Shown piece by piece: positions 12,037 to 23,000 of a stretch of DNA of 31,928 bases. The notes beneath the pieces were generated by a model, which saw only the letters and a program-made list of their open reading frames with translations, was not told where the DNA came from and did not search any database. The stretch is from the NCBI GenBank assembly GCA_015679605.1, contig JAAAVE010000120.1:1-31928 (forward strand). Direction: 5' to 3'. Each line of letters starts with the position of its first letter. Position 1 is the first letter of the stretch. Origin of the DNA: Podila epigama. Its lineage: Eukaryota; Mortierellomycota; Mortierellomycetes; Mortierellales; Mortierellaceae. The translations under genes were made by a program, and so were the position numbers.

Positions 12037-13967
12037 TGGCGGAGGAGGCTGCGTTTGTATCTGGACTTGGTGTTGGCTGTGTATTGATGATACCGAATGG
12101 CTGTGATGGCGCCCTGAATGCATCTGATGTGATGCTGAGCGTTGTTGGGAAGGTTGCTGTTGCTGCTGTTGTTGCTGCTGTTGCTGTTGTTGCTGTTGTT
12201 GATGTTGTTGCTGTTGATGATGGTGACTTTGCTGGGATGCATAACCTGAATGATAGGGGTATCCTCCATTGCCAACACCTTGTGCACCTTCACGATGATT
12301 CATTTGCTGCTGTTGAGCTTGAGATGAATGATCCACTGCAGGATTACCGTTGATAGTCGAGGCATTGTTATTATTAGTGTTGTTGTTGGAGCCTTGGGAT
12401 GCTCCAGTGCCATTAACTGTCGTGGACGCTGCTGTGGCCGTCGATGAGTTGTTGCCTAGAGGACCTTGCGTAGGGAAGGTCGTGGGAATGGGTGATGGTG
12501 GTTGCCAAAGCATGTTGGAAAGTGTCCAGAGTGGGTTTGAGCCGCACTCAGTGGTAGAGATGGGTTGAATCAGGGCTCGACCACCAGCATCGACCCAGTC
12601 CTTGACCAGAATACTAGCTTGCGAGAGACGAGAACGAGCATATTTCTCATGCACAGTCTTTGACACGTTCGTTAGGCTGTTGTCCAGGTATTGGATGCAA
12701 GCAAAGACGTGTGGGTCGTTTGGAATCTAGTGTCAAGAAGAAATGATTGCATAGATGTACAGATGGATGGATGGACAGATGGATAGACGAATGGATGGAT
12801 AGGGATGCAATAGGTTAGATGAGTGGATTGGATGCTTTAAAAGTACAAAAAACTACCGTTGCTGTAAAAAAGTTGACTTACGACTATCTGCTTGCGGCAA
12901 ATGCTGCGTGCCAGGAACAAGGCGCTGGCTGCGATGGTGGAGGATCCAAAGGAGAGGAAACACCGTTGGAACATGGTCAACTCCATCAGGAACTGAGCAA
13001 CATTCCTCAGGATGGGATCATTCTGTCCCGACATTTCGAGGTCCTTCTTCAAAAATGCTTCGGCAGTAGGATGACCAAGACCATAGTCAAGCGTCTTGAG
13101 GATGTGGCGCTCCATGGTGATGAAGGCAGCCTCGTCATATGTGTTGGAGCAGAGTTTGCACAACTGCGAGACCGAAGGAAGCTTCTCTTTCGAATCCTCG
13201 TACTTTGATGCGATCCATAGCGACGTCATGCCGACCAGCTGGTAGTGCTTTTTGTACACAACACGCTTGGACAGGTATCGATCCATCATGTTCATGGCCA
13301 AGTAAAGTGTCTCGGGTTGGAGGTTGAAATGGTTGTGGATCTCGATGAGAAAGTCGACCAACAATGGTCGCAAATCCCATGTTAGTTCTGGCTGCAAGTC
13401 CATATGTTCTGGGACGGCCATTGTCTCTTTCTAATAGAGTAGTAGTGAAGTAGTGGTAAGGCAGGTTGTAGACGCGTGTTCGCGTGTTAGCAAAAGTCAT
13501 GTGATTGAACTGTGAACGCAATTCTTGCTGTGTCACGGGAGTATATGCTTTGCATAGGGGAGCAATATGGTCGTGTCCTTTCCTTTTTGTACTTTTTTCT
13601 TCAACACCCCCCTAAAAAAAAAAAAAGCAATGCTTACCTCCATTTGCTTCATGTACTGAAAGATCTCCTCCTTGTACTCCAACTCTAGCAAATGCTCAGT
13701 CTCCTCCTTTGTCCACCCCGCGGTCGACGTCATGGCATTGCTCACCAGAGAAGGAAGCACTGGCATGGCACCACAACCATGTCCAACTCCACCATTGCCT
13801 AATGGCGTTGGTCGCGAGCCTCGTGATTGTGTTTGGTGATGGTGGTGTTGCTGTTGTTGCTGTTGCTGATGATGGCCTTTGCTGGGTGAAGAATGTGCTG
13901 TGACAGCCTTTTTCTTCATGGGTTTGACCATCCCTTGGTGTGAGTCAATGCGAACAATGCCGTTCAT
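11818..13967 (-). CDS. G1/S-type cyclin (Cln/Puc1-like) with poly-Gln tail, 3 exons
   Basis: Exons 13967-13638, 13430-12882 and 12726-11818 total 1788 bases: 595 aa plus stop. The cyclin box spans about residues 94-235, from EYKEEIFQYMKQME through the LRPLLVDFLIEIHNHF helix, MMDRYLSKR, YKKHYQLVG and LWIASKYED to the GHPTAEAFL segment; a second cyclin fold follows to about 330. The LVDFLIEIH and YKKHYQLVG wording resembles fungal G1 cyclins (Cln3, Ccn1, Puc1) more than mitotic B cyclins. Such cyclins activate the Cdc28/Cdk1 kinase at Start. The N-terminus carries a short Gln/His run, and the C-terminal 230 residues are Asn-, His- and Gln-rich, with Gln runs at about 464-485 and 525-535. An in-frame Met 14 codons upstream (14009) is a weaker start. 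Confidence 0.92.
12151..12216 (-). repeat. Poly-glutamine-encoding CAG/CAA tract
   Basis: This is a mixed CAA/CAG tract encoding about 21 Gln with one His in the cyclin tail, flanked by His-rich segments. The mixed codons show it is not a pure recent CAG expansion. A shorter similar tract lies near 12003-12035. Confidence 0.85.
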
Positions 13968-14570
13968 TCTGAATGTATATGTGTATATGTGTATATGAAT
14001 GTGCAACAAGAAAGTTGGATAGGAAAAGGGAGGACGAGTTTTTTTTGGTGCGAGTATGCTTTCCTTGAATACTATTGCCCAAGTAACGCGAAATACTTCA
14101 AAAAAAAAAAATAAAATAAAAAAAAAGGGTTCACTTTGGCCAACAAGGAGTTCTGAGTGGAGAATGGAGAATGTTGGATATTAACCCAGGTGGTATTGGC
14201 GGTGATGTTATTGTTATTGTTGTTTGGTGCAATTATTGTTGGCAAAGTTGACGTAGAGCAAGATAGAAAGGACAACAATCAATTGGTGGTGTAACAGGAA
14301 AGCAGGCCTATGTGATGTGCTAGAGGTGTGCAATCATGAATGAATGAAAGGAAAGATATGAGGTAGAGAAATTAAGGTAATAGGAGGAGATGAAGTGAAG
14401 AGTGGGGATGATGAAGAAAGGTGAAGGATTGACAATTAAAGAGAGATGAAAGAAAGAGGTGAGGTGAGCAGAGAAAGAGAGAGAGGATGAGAAAGTAAAA
14501 AAGACAGGTCAGAAATAAGGATACATGTTTGCATCCAGTCGTTCATGTAGAATGTGAGATATTCATGACC

Positions 14571-14616
14571 GTCAAGTCATGTCATGTCAAGTCAAGTCAA
14601 TGTCAAGTCAAGTCAG
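14571..14616 (+). repeat. (GTCAA)n degenerate pentanucleotide repeat
   Basis: Eight or so units of GTCAA/GTCAT in tandem upstream of the cyclin. The copies are imperfect, with AAGTC and ATGTC alternating. Confidence 0.8.
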
Positions 14617-15807
14617 AAGGGCCAATGAAGACGAATCCATAGTGCCAATAAGCTGGTTACTTTCAACGCTTCCGATTTAGGTGAGATGACGAACAACGAA
14701 AGCACCAAAAAAAAAATAACAATAATAATAAGAGAGAGAGCGCGAGAGAGTGTACATACAAAGAAATAAAGAAAAAAAAGAGAAAGAAAAAAAAACGAAA
14801 GGATAGCAAAAGCACAACTTGGACGGACATGCTTTGGAATCAACGTGGATGGGACAGACATTATTTAATTTTTTTCAGGAGAGAATGGTACGAAGGGCAG
14901 ACAGACCATGGCGCGACAAAAAAGGACAAAAATGGAAAGGAGACAGACAGCCCAAAAGAACAGAGCAGAGCCAGAAGGCAATTCGATCAGGAGGTGTAAG
15001 AAGAGAGAGAGAGAGACAAAGAGAGAGAGAGAGAAAAGGAAGGAAGGAAGGACAACAAGGACAAGGCACGAAAGGACGAATAAGCATAGAAAGATGTGTG
15101 GATGGTAGCATTGAATGCAATTTTAGAGTGGCAACACCACACCATGGGTCAAAGATGGGTTCAATGGCTGGTTGGGGTGGATAGTTGACTGGCAATAGGT
15201 CAAGACATATTCACATCGTGCATGAACAACAATGCTTGTCAGTGTCAGGCCAATAAGAAAGAATGGGATAAAAGATGAACGACGGCCGTCACCACAACCA
15301 ACCACCTCAACCAAAACCCTTTTCCAGGCCATTGGACACGTACGTACAGAGGGAAGGTCGGCTAGGTTGCCGGAATGGAAATGAGAAAAGTAATATACTC
15401 AAGGTAAAATGGTGGAAGGCTATTTTTACTCTTTGCTAGGAGACAGGGTGTTGCATGTTCTTGACTTTTGTTGTTGTTATTATTATTGTTGTTGTTGAAT
15501 ATTTTTTTTATACGAGAATAAAAGTAAGCTGGCTCGAAAAAACAAAAAAAACAAAAAATGACCTGGCGAGTGGAAAGGAAGAGAGTGGAGTGGGGTTGTC
15601 CCTGGTGCATATCCGCCCCATGGACTAAGGAGAAGGTATTTTGGGGTGCGTGCATGCGCGCGTACGTACAGTACAGACGCTAGGAGATGCATATTCGATC
15701 AAGAAAGGAAAAAGGAAAAAAAAAAATATGGTGGATATGGATCCAGTTTGCCAACACGATAACGGAATGGAAAGGATGGGATGCAACATGCCGAAGAACT
15801 GAAGGCG

Positions 15808-15843
15808 AGTAGTAGTAGTAGTAGTAGTAAGTAGTAGTAGTAG
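15808..15843 (+). repeat. (TAG)n trinucleotide repeat
   Basis: Eleven or twelve TAG triplets with one inserted A in the middle, which shifts the register. It is a simple microsatellite in the non-coding block. Confidence 0.88.
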
Positions 15844-17049
15844 CCTCGTTGAAAATAAGAAAGGAGTGGCCCACATTCTTAAAGAATCATTCACTCTACC
15901 GTACTTTTTGCCATCCCGTGTCCGGGCATATCCAAAATAGGGTACAGTAGGAACATGTACAGCACACTTCACTAAGCATAGCTCATAGGTTACTCATTTG
16001 TCACTGTGCTAATACCAAAACATAGCAGACAGTGCATAGCAGAGACATTGTAAGACCCAGGTACGAGAAATGTCAGATTCGACTAATCCTCCTCATCCCC
16101 CCACCCCCCATCTTCACCTTACCCCCCATCGCATAAAGTAAAAAATTGGTTCAAACTGGAAGGGTGCATATTCACCATAGGCAAAAAAAAATTCAGTAGC
16201 CTGCACAACAACATCACCAACAAAAGGGAGGGCGAGTTTTGCACAATACAATTAAGAAACTGAGCTTTTAACAAAGGGGTAGGGTGGTTGGACAAGCATA
16301 AATGGTGGATGGAGACTAGAGGTCGCAGCCAACTCGCGCCATGGGCGGGTAGACTCCGGGAAGGAAAGACATCTGAGGTCATGAACAACATGGAAGTGGG
16401 CAGTAAACAGGAAGTGGGTGGAGAGAGACGGATGGGAGTAGGGGGAGAGGGGGGTGGGGGTGAAGGGAGAAAGGGCGAGGGTGGAAGGAGAACAAAGGAG
16501 GTCAAAACTGTCAATGTGCCAAGGTGGATGGGATAATTTTCCTTGGTGGGGGTGTGTGTGTGGGTGAAGGAAACGAGTGCGCTTGGTAGGCCATTATGGT
16601 GGTATTGGTGTTGGTGGTGGGGGCATGACATTTTGCAAGGAATAGGAAAGGAGTGGAAAGGGGGTGAGGGTGGTAGTGGTGACATGGTGGGAGAGTGAAA
16701 AGGTCTTTGACTGTCTAGAAGACAAACATAAAAAGTGGTATAACATACCATGGGATGGGATGGGAAGGACTTCCAGGGGAAAGAGAATGAGGCGAAAAAG
16801 GTTGATAAAAAAGAACCTTTGTAAAAAAAAGAAGCATTGTCAATGCGGCTACAAGTGCTGACATTGCGAGTGCGTTTGTTTGCATTTCTGCGTTGGTGTG
16901 TGCGAGTGTCTGTGAGTTGAATGCAAGAGAGAATGTGTGTATGTGTGTATGTGTGTGACAGGCCATGACCATGGACAAAAATCAAGAATAGATGGGCATG
17001 AGGCCAGCTCAGCTCGATAAAGGAGGTCATGCCATGGCCAAGCATGCTT

Positions 17050-17113
17050 TGTTGTTGTTATTGTGGATGATGATGACGATGATGATGTTGATGTTGATGT
17101 TGTTGCTTGTGTT
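17050..17113 (+). repeat. GTT/GAT trinucleotide repeat cluster
   Basis: Mixed GTT, GAT and TGATGT triplets in tandem (GATGATGATGACGATGATG, then GTTGATGTTG). It is interrupted and non-coding as far as can be seen. Confidence 0.8.
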
Positions 17114-17247
17114 GTTATGTTGTTATGGTTGTTGTTGATGTCGTAGTGGTCGCAGTCGGTGGTGGCAGACAGACAGGCCAATGCACCCCTTGCAAGGCGT
17201 GCAGTCAAGACAAGCAAGCCATTAGAGACATAAAAAACACATTGGAC

Positions 17248-17252
<5 letters not shown>

Positions 17253-17286
<34 letters not shown>

Positions 17287-17289
17287 TAG
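17253..17289 (+). repeat. (GA)n dinucleotide repeat
   Basis: About fourteen uninterrupted GA units run straight into a GGGAGGTAGGGAGGGAGGG purine tract. Such homopurine DNA can adopt triplex or other unusual structures; that is inference. Confidence 0.88.
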
Positions 17290-18199
17290 GGAGGGAGGGA
17301 GAGAAAGAGATAGAGATACTGCCATTGCCACACAAAGCAAAGTGGAAAGCGTAAAGGGATTGGAACATGATGCCAAGGGCTTCACGCAGGAGGCAAAATG
17401 GATTTGCCCTTTTTTGTCTCGAGCGAGAATCAATAAAAATGAAGGAAAGGGCCAAGAATGATGTTTGTCCGAGCGATTGAAAGTGTCGTCCTTTAACTGG
17501 TGAACAGTGTGCCTTGCAACAAAAAAAAATCATGGTGGATACTCGGTACCATAGACCATTTTAAAAGTGTGGATAGATCAACATACCCTTTTCCTCACAG
17601 GCGCCGTGTTTTTGGGTGTGATGGCAGGGTAGGAGAGTGAGTGAGCGAGTGAGAATCAGTGTATGTTTCTGGATATGGTGTGTGTAAGAAGGAGGGGGAG
17701 GATGTAGAGTAAGGTATAGTAGAGTAAGGTCGTGTGTTGCAAAGTTCTTTTTGGTGGTGTAGTGCGATGTGAAGGGATGACAATCGACAAACAGAATATA
17801 AAAGACGGGAGAAGAAGGCGAGCGAGAGATAAAATAGTGTGAATGGTTGAATTGGATGAAAATGAGAAAAGTGAATATATTTGTAAAGCAAAGAGTGAAA
17901 AGGTTGTCAATTGCAATGGCATGGATAGATGGGGGTGGATTTATGGATGGATTGATGGGAACTGGTTGCTAGAATGTGGTGAAGAAAGAAAGAAAGAAAA
18001 AAAAAAGGAGAATTGTATGTGTATTGATGTGGGTGTGTATGTGTGTGTTGGCAAAAAAGTGCAAAAGGATGGATGCAAGGTGACAGCAAAGTGAGTGAGT
18101 GACAGCGGGAGTGCAAAGTACAACAACAACAATGACAGATGACAAGGATGGTGTTCTGTCGCGAGGGATGTGTTGACAATGTCAATGTGAATGTGTATT

Positions 18200-18230
18200 C
18201 TATCCTTCTATCCTTCTATCCTTCTATCCT
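18200..18230 (+). repeat. (CTATCCTT)n tandem repeat
   Basis: Three to four copies of the octanucleotide CTATCCTT in tandem, followed by unrelated sequence. Confidence 0.82.
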
Positions 18231-18379
18231 GCATAACATTCTACAGGGTAAAGATGTCCTTGTAAAAAGCCCTCTGGTCATCGTACCATGGCATCCTCAG
18301 CAAGTCAAGTCAAAGAGAGCGCGAAAAAATACACTCGCCCGCTCCAAACACAGTGGTAAATGCATGGAATGATACCATG

Positions 18380-18404
18380 CGACGCGACACGACGCGACGC
18401 GGCG
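18380..18404 (+). repeat. (GCGAC)n GC-rich pentanucleotide repeat
   Basis: Five copies of CGACG/CGACA (GACGCGACACGACGCGACGC). It is locally much more GC-rich than its surroundings. Confidence 0.78.
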
Positions 18405-18750
18405 CTTTAACATGGACTTGGAGGAATGTTGAAATGTGTGTGTTTTTGTTCTCACTCATAGTGAAGATGTTTATTATAAAGATGAGCATTTTGTTTTCTT
18501 TTCTTCGTTTTGTGGTGGGCCATCCTTCATGCTAATCAACAACACTAGGGACAGCCGACAGGCTTACACTCATATTCACTCCATCCATGCGCACTCTTGT
18601 ACTGCCCAGGAGTCAGAGTGCTGTATAAAAAGGAGTGAGGCGATTGAATGCGACAACGAAAGGTTGGAATGCCATGCCAAGGAAACCAAACATGAGACAG
18701 GCAAGACAAGGAAGACAAGGAAGGCGAGGAAGAAGAAAAGGAAGGGAAAA

Positions 18751-19738
18751 AAAAGGGAGCGACTATCCCTAAGCATTCACTTATTCATTCACTAGCTCAT
18801 GCATTCATTCGTGATGGTTTAGGCAATGGAAGGACCAGCGAGGTAAAAAAAAAAGAGGTTGGTTATTCTTTGGTTCGACCTCTCAGACCTACTGTCTTTT
18901 TCGTTCAAGGCAAAATGTGCATGATTCAATGATACCATGCTCATACAAAAGATGTCTATCGTTCTTCCGTGGACGTTTACATTTATCCTAGGCAAGCGAC
19001 CCTTGCGTACCCAGTTATTCACCTGTTCCACGTTAGATAGGAACTTTTTTTTTTTTGTATTCTATCCAAGAATACGATTGTGACAATGATGTTTTCAAGT
19101 TACACAATGGACCATTGGCCCAAAGGCTTTGTGAATGGGTTTGGACACAAGGTCGACGTTCTAACATCATCAAAGTTCATTCCCTTCTTTGCTTTCTCGT
19201 TCTTCTTCTTCTTCTCTCTCTCTCTTTTTCTCTCTCTCTCTTGTCTATGAAGGAAAAGGAGACAAGGTTGGTCCTTTTCTCTCTGACTCTTGGATGTGGT
19301 TCGTTCACGTTACATTGTCCATCCCAATAGAGTTGCTGCAATTGATATCCATCTATCCGTCTCTGGATCCATCCTGATCTTGTCATACCCATTCGATCCA
19401 TAGTTCCGACTCTTGCACCATGACAGCCTACAGCATCAATTCCTGTTGTTCTGACCTTCCAGCTCCTTTCTACGCACGTGCGATGCTGTAATCATGAGCT
19501 CCAACTTGTCCTACTATTTTTGTTTATTTGTTTTCTAGCTCTTGCAGGTCTTTGTCCTAAAGGCCTTGGTGTCTTTGGAATGAGCATCTGGAGCCTCGAG
19601 TGAGCAGAAAAAGAAAAAGCAAAAGAGATTACGGGACACAGAGACAATTGTGGATGAACTAGCATACTGGGGAGTACGGGACTACCATGAAATATGCTTG
19701 TAAATCTTAGGATCCGTCCCTCTGACACTTGTCCTCTA
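18751..19738. other. Gene-poor region, part 3, with balanced composition
   Basis: Base composition here is more balanced than in the preceding 4 kb. Short frames on both strands (minus 18819-19031; plus 19055-19330; minus 19492-19797) give non-repetitive translations, but none matches a family I know and no splice path joins them. A CT-rich microsatellite lies at 19200-19242. The stretch could hold a gene remnant, and nothing firm can be called. Confidence 0.45.
19200..19242 (+). repeat. TTC/CT pyrimidine microsatellite
   Basis: TTCTTCTTCTTCTT is followed by two blocks of CTCTCTCTCTCT separated by TTTTT. It is a pure pyrimidine tract. Confidence 0.82.
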
Positions 19739-19768
19739 TTTTTTTTTTTTTTTTTTTTNNNNNNNNNN
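19739..19768. other. Poly-T run and 10-N assembly gap
   Basis: Twenty T residues end in ten N (19759-19768). The N block is a scaffold or repeat-collapse gap of unknown true size. Any feature spanning it, including the minus-strand frame 19492-19797, is an artefact. Confidence 0.97.
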
Positions 19769-20046
19769 TGCAACGCGCGCAGTGCCTGTGCACACACACA
19801 TTTGACTTCCCATTCAACTTTTGCTCAACTCAAACCCCCATCCTCCGCCTTCAACAACAACATCATTCGCTGACCATCTCACCAACTATCCATGTATCCA
19901 TGTCTTGCATCCAAGAAATCAAAAATTGAATAACATATAACAACCAACAAACGATCATTACGACGCGTCAAACATAGCAATGATTATCGCTTAGTAATTA
20001 TTTTATGAGTTCTATCTTTTCTATCTTCGCTGACACACTTGCCCGT
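19769..20046. other. Spacer downstream of the Crypton-like gene
   Basis: AT-rich sequence between the gap and the Crypton stop codon. No coding or repeat signal was recognised, and the end of the mobile element may lie here. Cryptons lack terminal inverted repeats, so no border is visible. Confidence 0.4.
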
Positions 20047-23000
20047 TTACTCCCAGCCACAAACGCGACATTTGGCGCGTATGTCGTCACACAGCATCAT
20101 GTCCTCAAGTGTAACCTCAGGCTTAGTCTGCACTTCAGTACCCTCAGGCCTTGCCTTCCTTCGGCGTTCACGTCGACGGATACAATGGATGTACAAGCCA
20201 TAGGCACTCCAGCCCTTGTTTCGCGATGTCCTTTTCTCTTCTTCTGTATACTCGCTATCAAGTAACTTCAAAATCCGTTCTTTTGATTCCGTTCTGCTTC
20301 GGTCACTGCCACTGTCCTGATCTACTTGAATGCGAAACAAGATTTCCTTGACGATAACGTTGAAGTTGGATACGTTTCTCCTGGTCCCTTCCTCCATTTG
20401 CCGTACTCCCCGAACGTCATGCTCGTCCTTGAAGTGAAGGTAAGCCTTGAGCTCGTTCCAGATCGCACTGGCCATATGGTGCTTATCCAACTCGCTGTTA
20501 AGGATAAACTTGAATGTCGGTGGTGGTATTTTTTGTGCCTGCGGTGCCTGCGGTGGTGGTGTTAACGGTACATGTACATGTCGCCCTTGATCCACTGGTA
20601 AAGGCCTTTGATTCACAGGAATGATTGGCAATTCGGTTGCTGCCGTTAACGGACCACCTGCCCCTGTTCGTGATATGCCATGCGCTAGGCCAAGCAACTC
20701 CTGTAACAGTGAGTCTTGACCAATCCTCTGCTCCATCTGCTCCATATTCTGCTCTAAAGCCGTAATCGTTGAACTCATCTGCTGCTCTAAAGCATTCACA
20801 GATGAACTCATCTGCTGCAGAGTCGTAATCACTCCTGGAGGCACATCGGCTGGGGGTTCCCTTGGCGGCTTGGCCATATGTACGCCGAGATTCTCCCTGA
20901 ATGCAGCGAACTGTTCATCGCGAGTGAAAATGTCGTGGTTCAGGATAGATCCGTTTAGGCCTGCGTTCAAATAGATGACAGCATCTTGAAGGACGACTCT
21001 TCGTAACCATAAAAGTAGCCTCAAGAAGTTCTTCTTGGCGATGTCTGGTGTCCTTGCTGCGTCGTTCCCACGCTGAGAAATTCTGATGGGGAGCCATTTT
21101 TTCTTAAAGTCCTCAATTTCTTGCTCCAGACTGATCTTGTCATCGACCACAATCGCCTTCATAACATCCTCACACTCAGCTTGCCAGCGTGCCTTTGCCT
21201 CTGGCCCTTGCTCATCGTAGGCCCCTTCGATAAAGGGAAAACCCTTTCTCTGTAGATCAAGTGGCGGCACAATTTCGTTGCGCTGCAAGTGAAATGGTTG
21301 ATCTTTGAATCCTGATATAGCCCTGGCAAATTGGACCGGAAGACTGGATAAATAATACTGATGCATCTTGCGGGACCCTTGTACCCATCGACCAGCGCGT
21401 AGGATCTCTTCTTCTGGTACTCCAATTTTCTGTGCTTCCACGCTGCCGCTGTGACGACCCGAATGAGTGACATTGGAGGTATTAATGCCCATGCATCGAA
21501 AGACCTTGGACGTAACTTCATGCGTTCCAGTCTTATTGATCTCCGTGGTACGGTCCTCTCCTGATCACAGGACCTTGATCGCTTGCCACGACGGATCGTT
21601 AAAATCTGGTGGTGCTTCATCTTTATTCTATTTTTTTTTTTTTTTTTTTTTGATAAAAACGAGAAACGAGCATAGCGGGGTGGGGACTTGAATCACTATG
21701 TGGTGTACCTGGAAACGGTCGAACAAATAGAATGCAAGTGCGCCCACACTGCATCGATACACCTCTTCATGACGGACTGCACAGGCGTACTCCTTTCAGC
21801 CGCTGGTGGTAGTTTTGCCCATTCGCATTTGGAAAAAAAGCATTTCTGCTCTTTGTACTTCGCCTGTTTTCCTTGGCAATGTCATCATAAACATGCTTGA
21901 GAACTTGAGTCGACGCAGATCTTCGTCTCGTAATAGCATGGCGTGTCTCACAGCTAACGCAAAGTGTTCCCTCGGATAGGGTGACAATGCAGCAAAAGGT
22001 TGCATCCAGCAAAACAGCAAAGCCCTTCTGTGCTCCTGCTCTGTGTAGCAGTCGCGAATGGCACAACCAAGGCCATGCGACATATCGCCACTTTTGTGTC
22101 CCAAATTCCTCTCGCGGACGACATCCTCTCGCTTTCGAATATGATGTCGCTCTTCTCCATCATCTTCACTATCTTCCACCGTCATAGCTTGTAGCCCGTG
22201 CTGCTGTGATTCCGCAGCGTCATTTGTTTGTGCACGAGCAGTGATCATATGCACAGCGTGCTCGCGTTCACGGACCGTACTCTGTGATGGACTGTCGCTT
22301 TCAGTATCGTTAGCCGTCAAGGCCCGATTCCTTTCGTCTACCATCAAATGAACGAGCACGTCAAATCGTGCATTAACTTGATGAGACAGAGACAGCGTAA
22401 AAAGGCACGGTTAGTATGGGAATGGCGTGACTCTATTGCACTTGAAGAATATCTACAAGTATAACTGGGTGGCTTCTTAATAGCTTCTTGAAGTGTGTCA
22501 TCGTCGTCTGTGAGTATCTTGTCGAGATCGCTTTCCACGATATCTTCAGGGGACGACTCGCGATTTTCATAGGGCTGCTTGCCTTTGGCTACTCTCAGTG
22601 TCTTATCCTTTGCTGTAGGCTTCTGAGCGAGCGGCAATCCGCACATTTGAACTTGCGCATGGCTTGGATCATGAGTTTGTTCGTGGCCAGCAGCCAGCTG
22701 AGGACTTGTTTCCACGACTTGACCTAAATGGAATGAGATGGGATGATTGGTGTGAAATTTGAACATTTAATTCCGTTTGCTCCTAAACATAGCACATGCG
22801 ATACTTCATAAGCCATATAACGGTAACCATTCATATACCGCACTAGAGTTCAAGGGTGCCGCCACATCTGGCGTGGAACTATGAGAACCGCTGGATGCTG
22901 AAACGTTGACTATGCTTGTAGGGACAGAAATTGTTGAATAAAAATAATTACTATCTGCTTCATAAAAGTACCAACAGTATTGCAACGTTCGCGTCGTGAA

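Larger units (their letters stand above)
13968..15999. other. Gene-poor region upstream of the G1 cyclin, part 1
   Basis: No supportable gene is seen here. The region begins with the likely cyclin promoter and leader (read on the minus strand). It contains A-runs at 14100-14126 and 14764-14798, purine-rich stretches (GAGAGAAAGAGAGAGAGG around 14467-14485 and GAGAGAGAGAC around 15000-15040) and short tandem repeats. Open frames of 60-120 codons on both strands are low-complexity translations of these repeats. Confidence 0.55.
16000..18750. other. Gene-poor, purine/G-rich region, part 2
   Basis: The + strand is markedly rich in G, A and T and poor in C over roughly 16260-18160 (GTGGG, GGTGG, GAAAG words), so the minus strand is C/T-rich. 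Long minus-strand open frames, up to 308 codons at 16119-17045, result from this bias: their translations are runs of Ser, His, Pro, Leu and Thr with no recognisable domain. I see no gene, tRNA or transposon. A long cyclin leader, a non-coding transcript or neutral low-complexity DNA are all possible. Confidence 0.55.

Noticed and set aside
11913-12353. Plus-strand open frame opposite the cyclin tail.
   Set aside because: It is the antisense of the CAG/CAA tract and reads as Ala/Val repeats. The cyclin reading is supported by a full cyclin box and splicing.
16119-17045. 308-codon open frame on the minus strand.
   Set aside because: The translation is His-Thr-Pro-Ser-Leu low complexity (HTYTHTHI, PPPSPFLPSPPPP) created by the strand skew. 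It has no domain and no plausible splice partner.
18865-18895. GGTTCGACCTC resembling a tRNA T-loop (B box).
   Set aside because: No A box, acceptor stem or cloverleaf could be built around it.
21565-21798. TGA read as an amino acid (code change or selenocysteine) in the recombinase.
   Set aside because: All other genes here use the standard code with TGA as a terminator (for example exportin-7 and the transporter). Two stops in a transposon gene are simpler to explain as decay.
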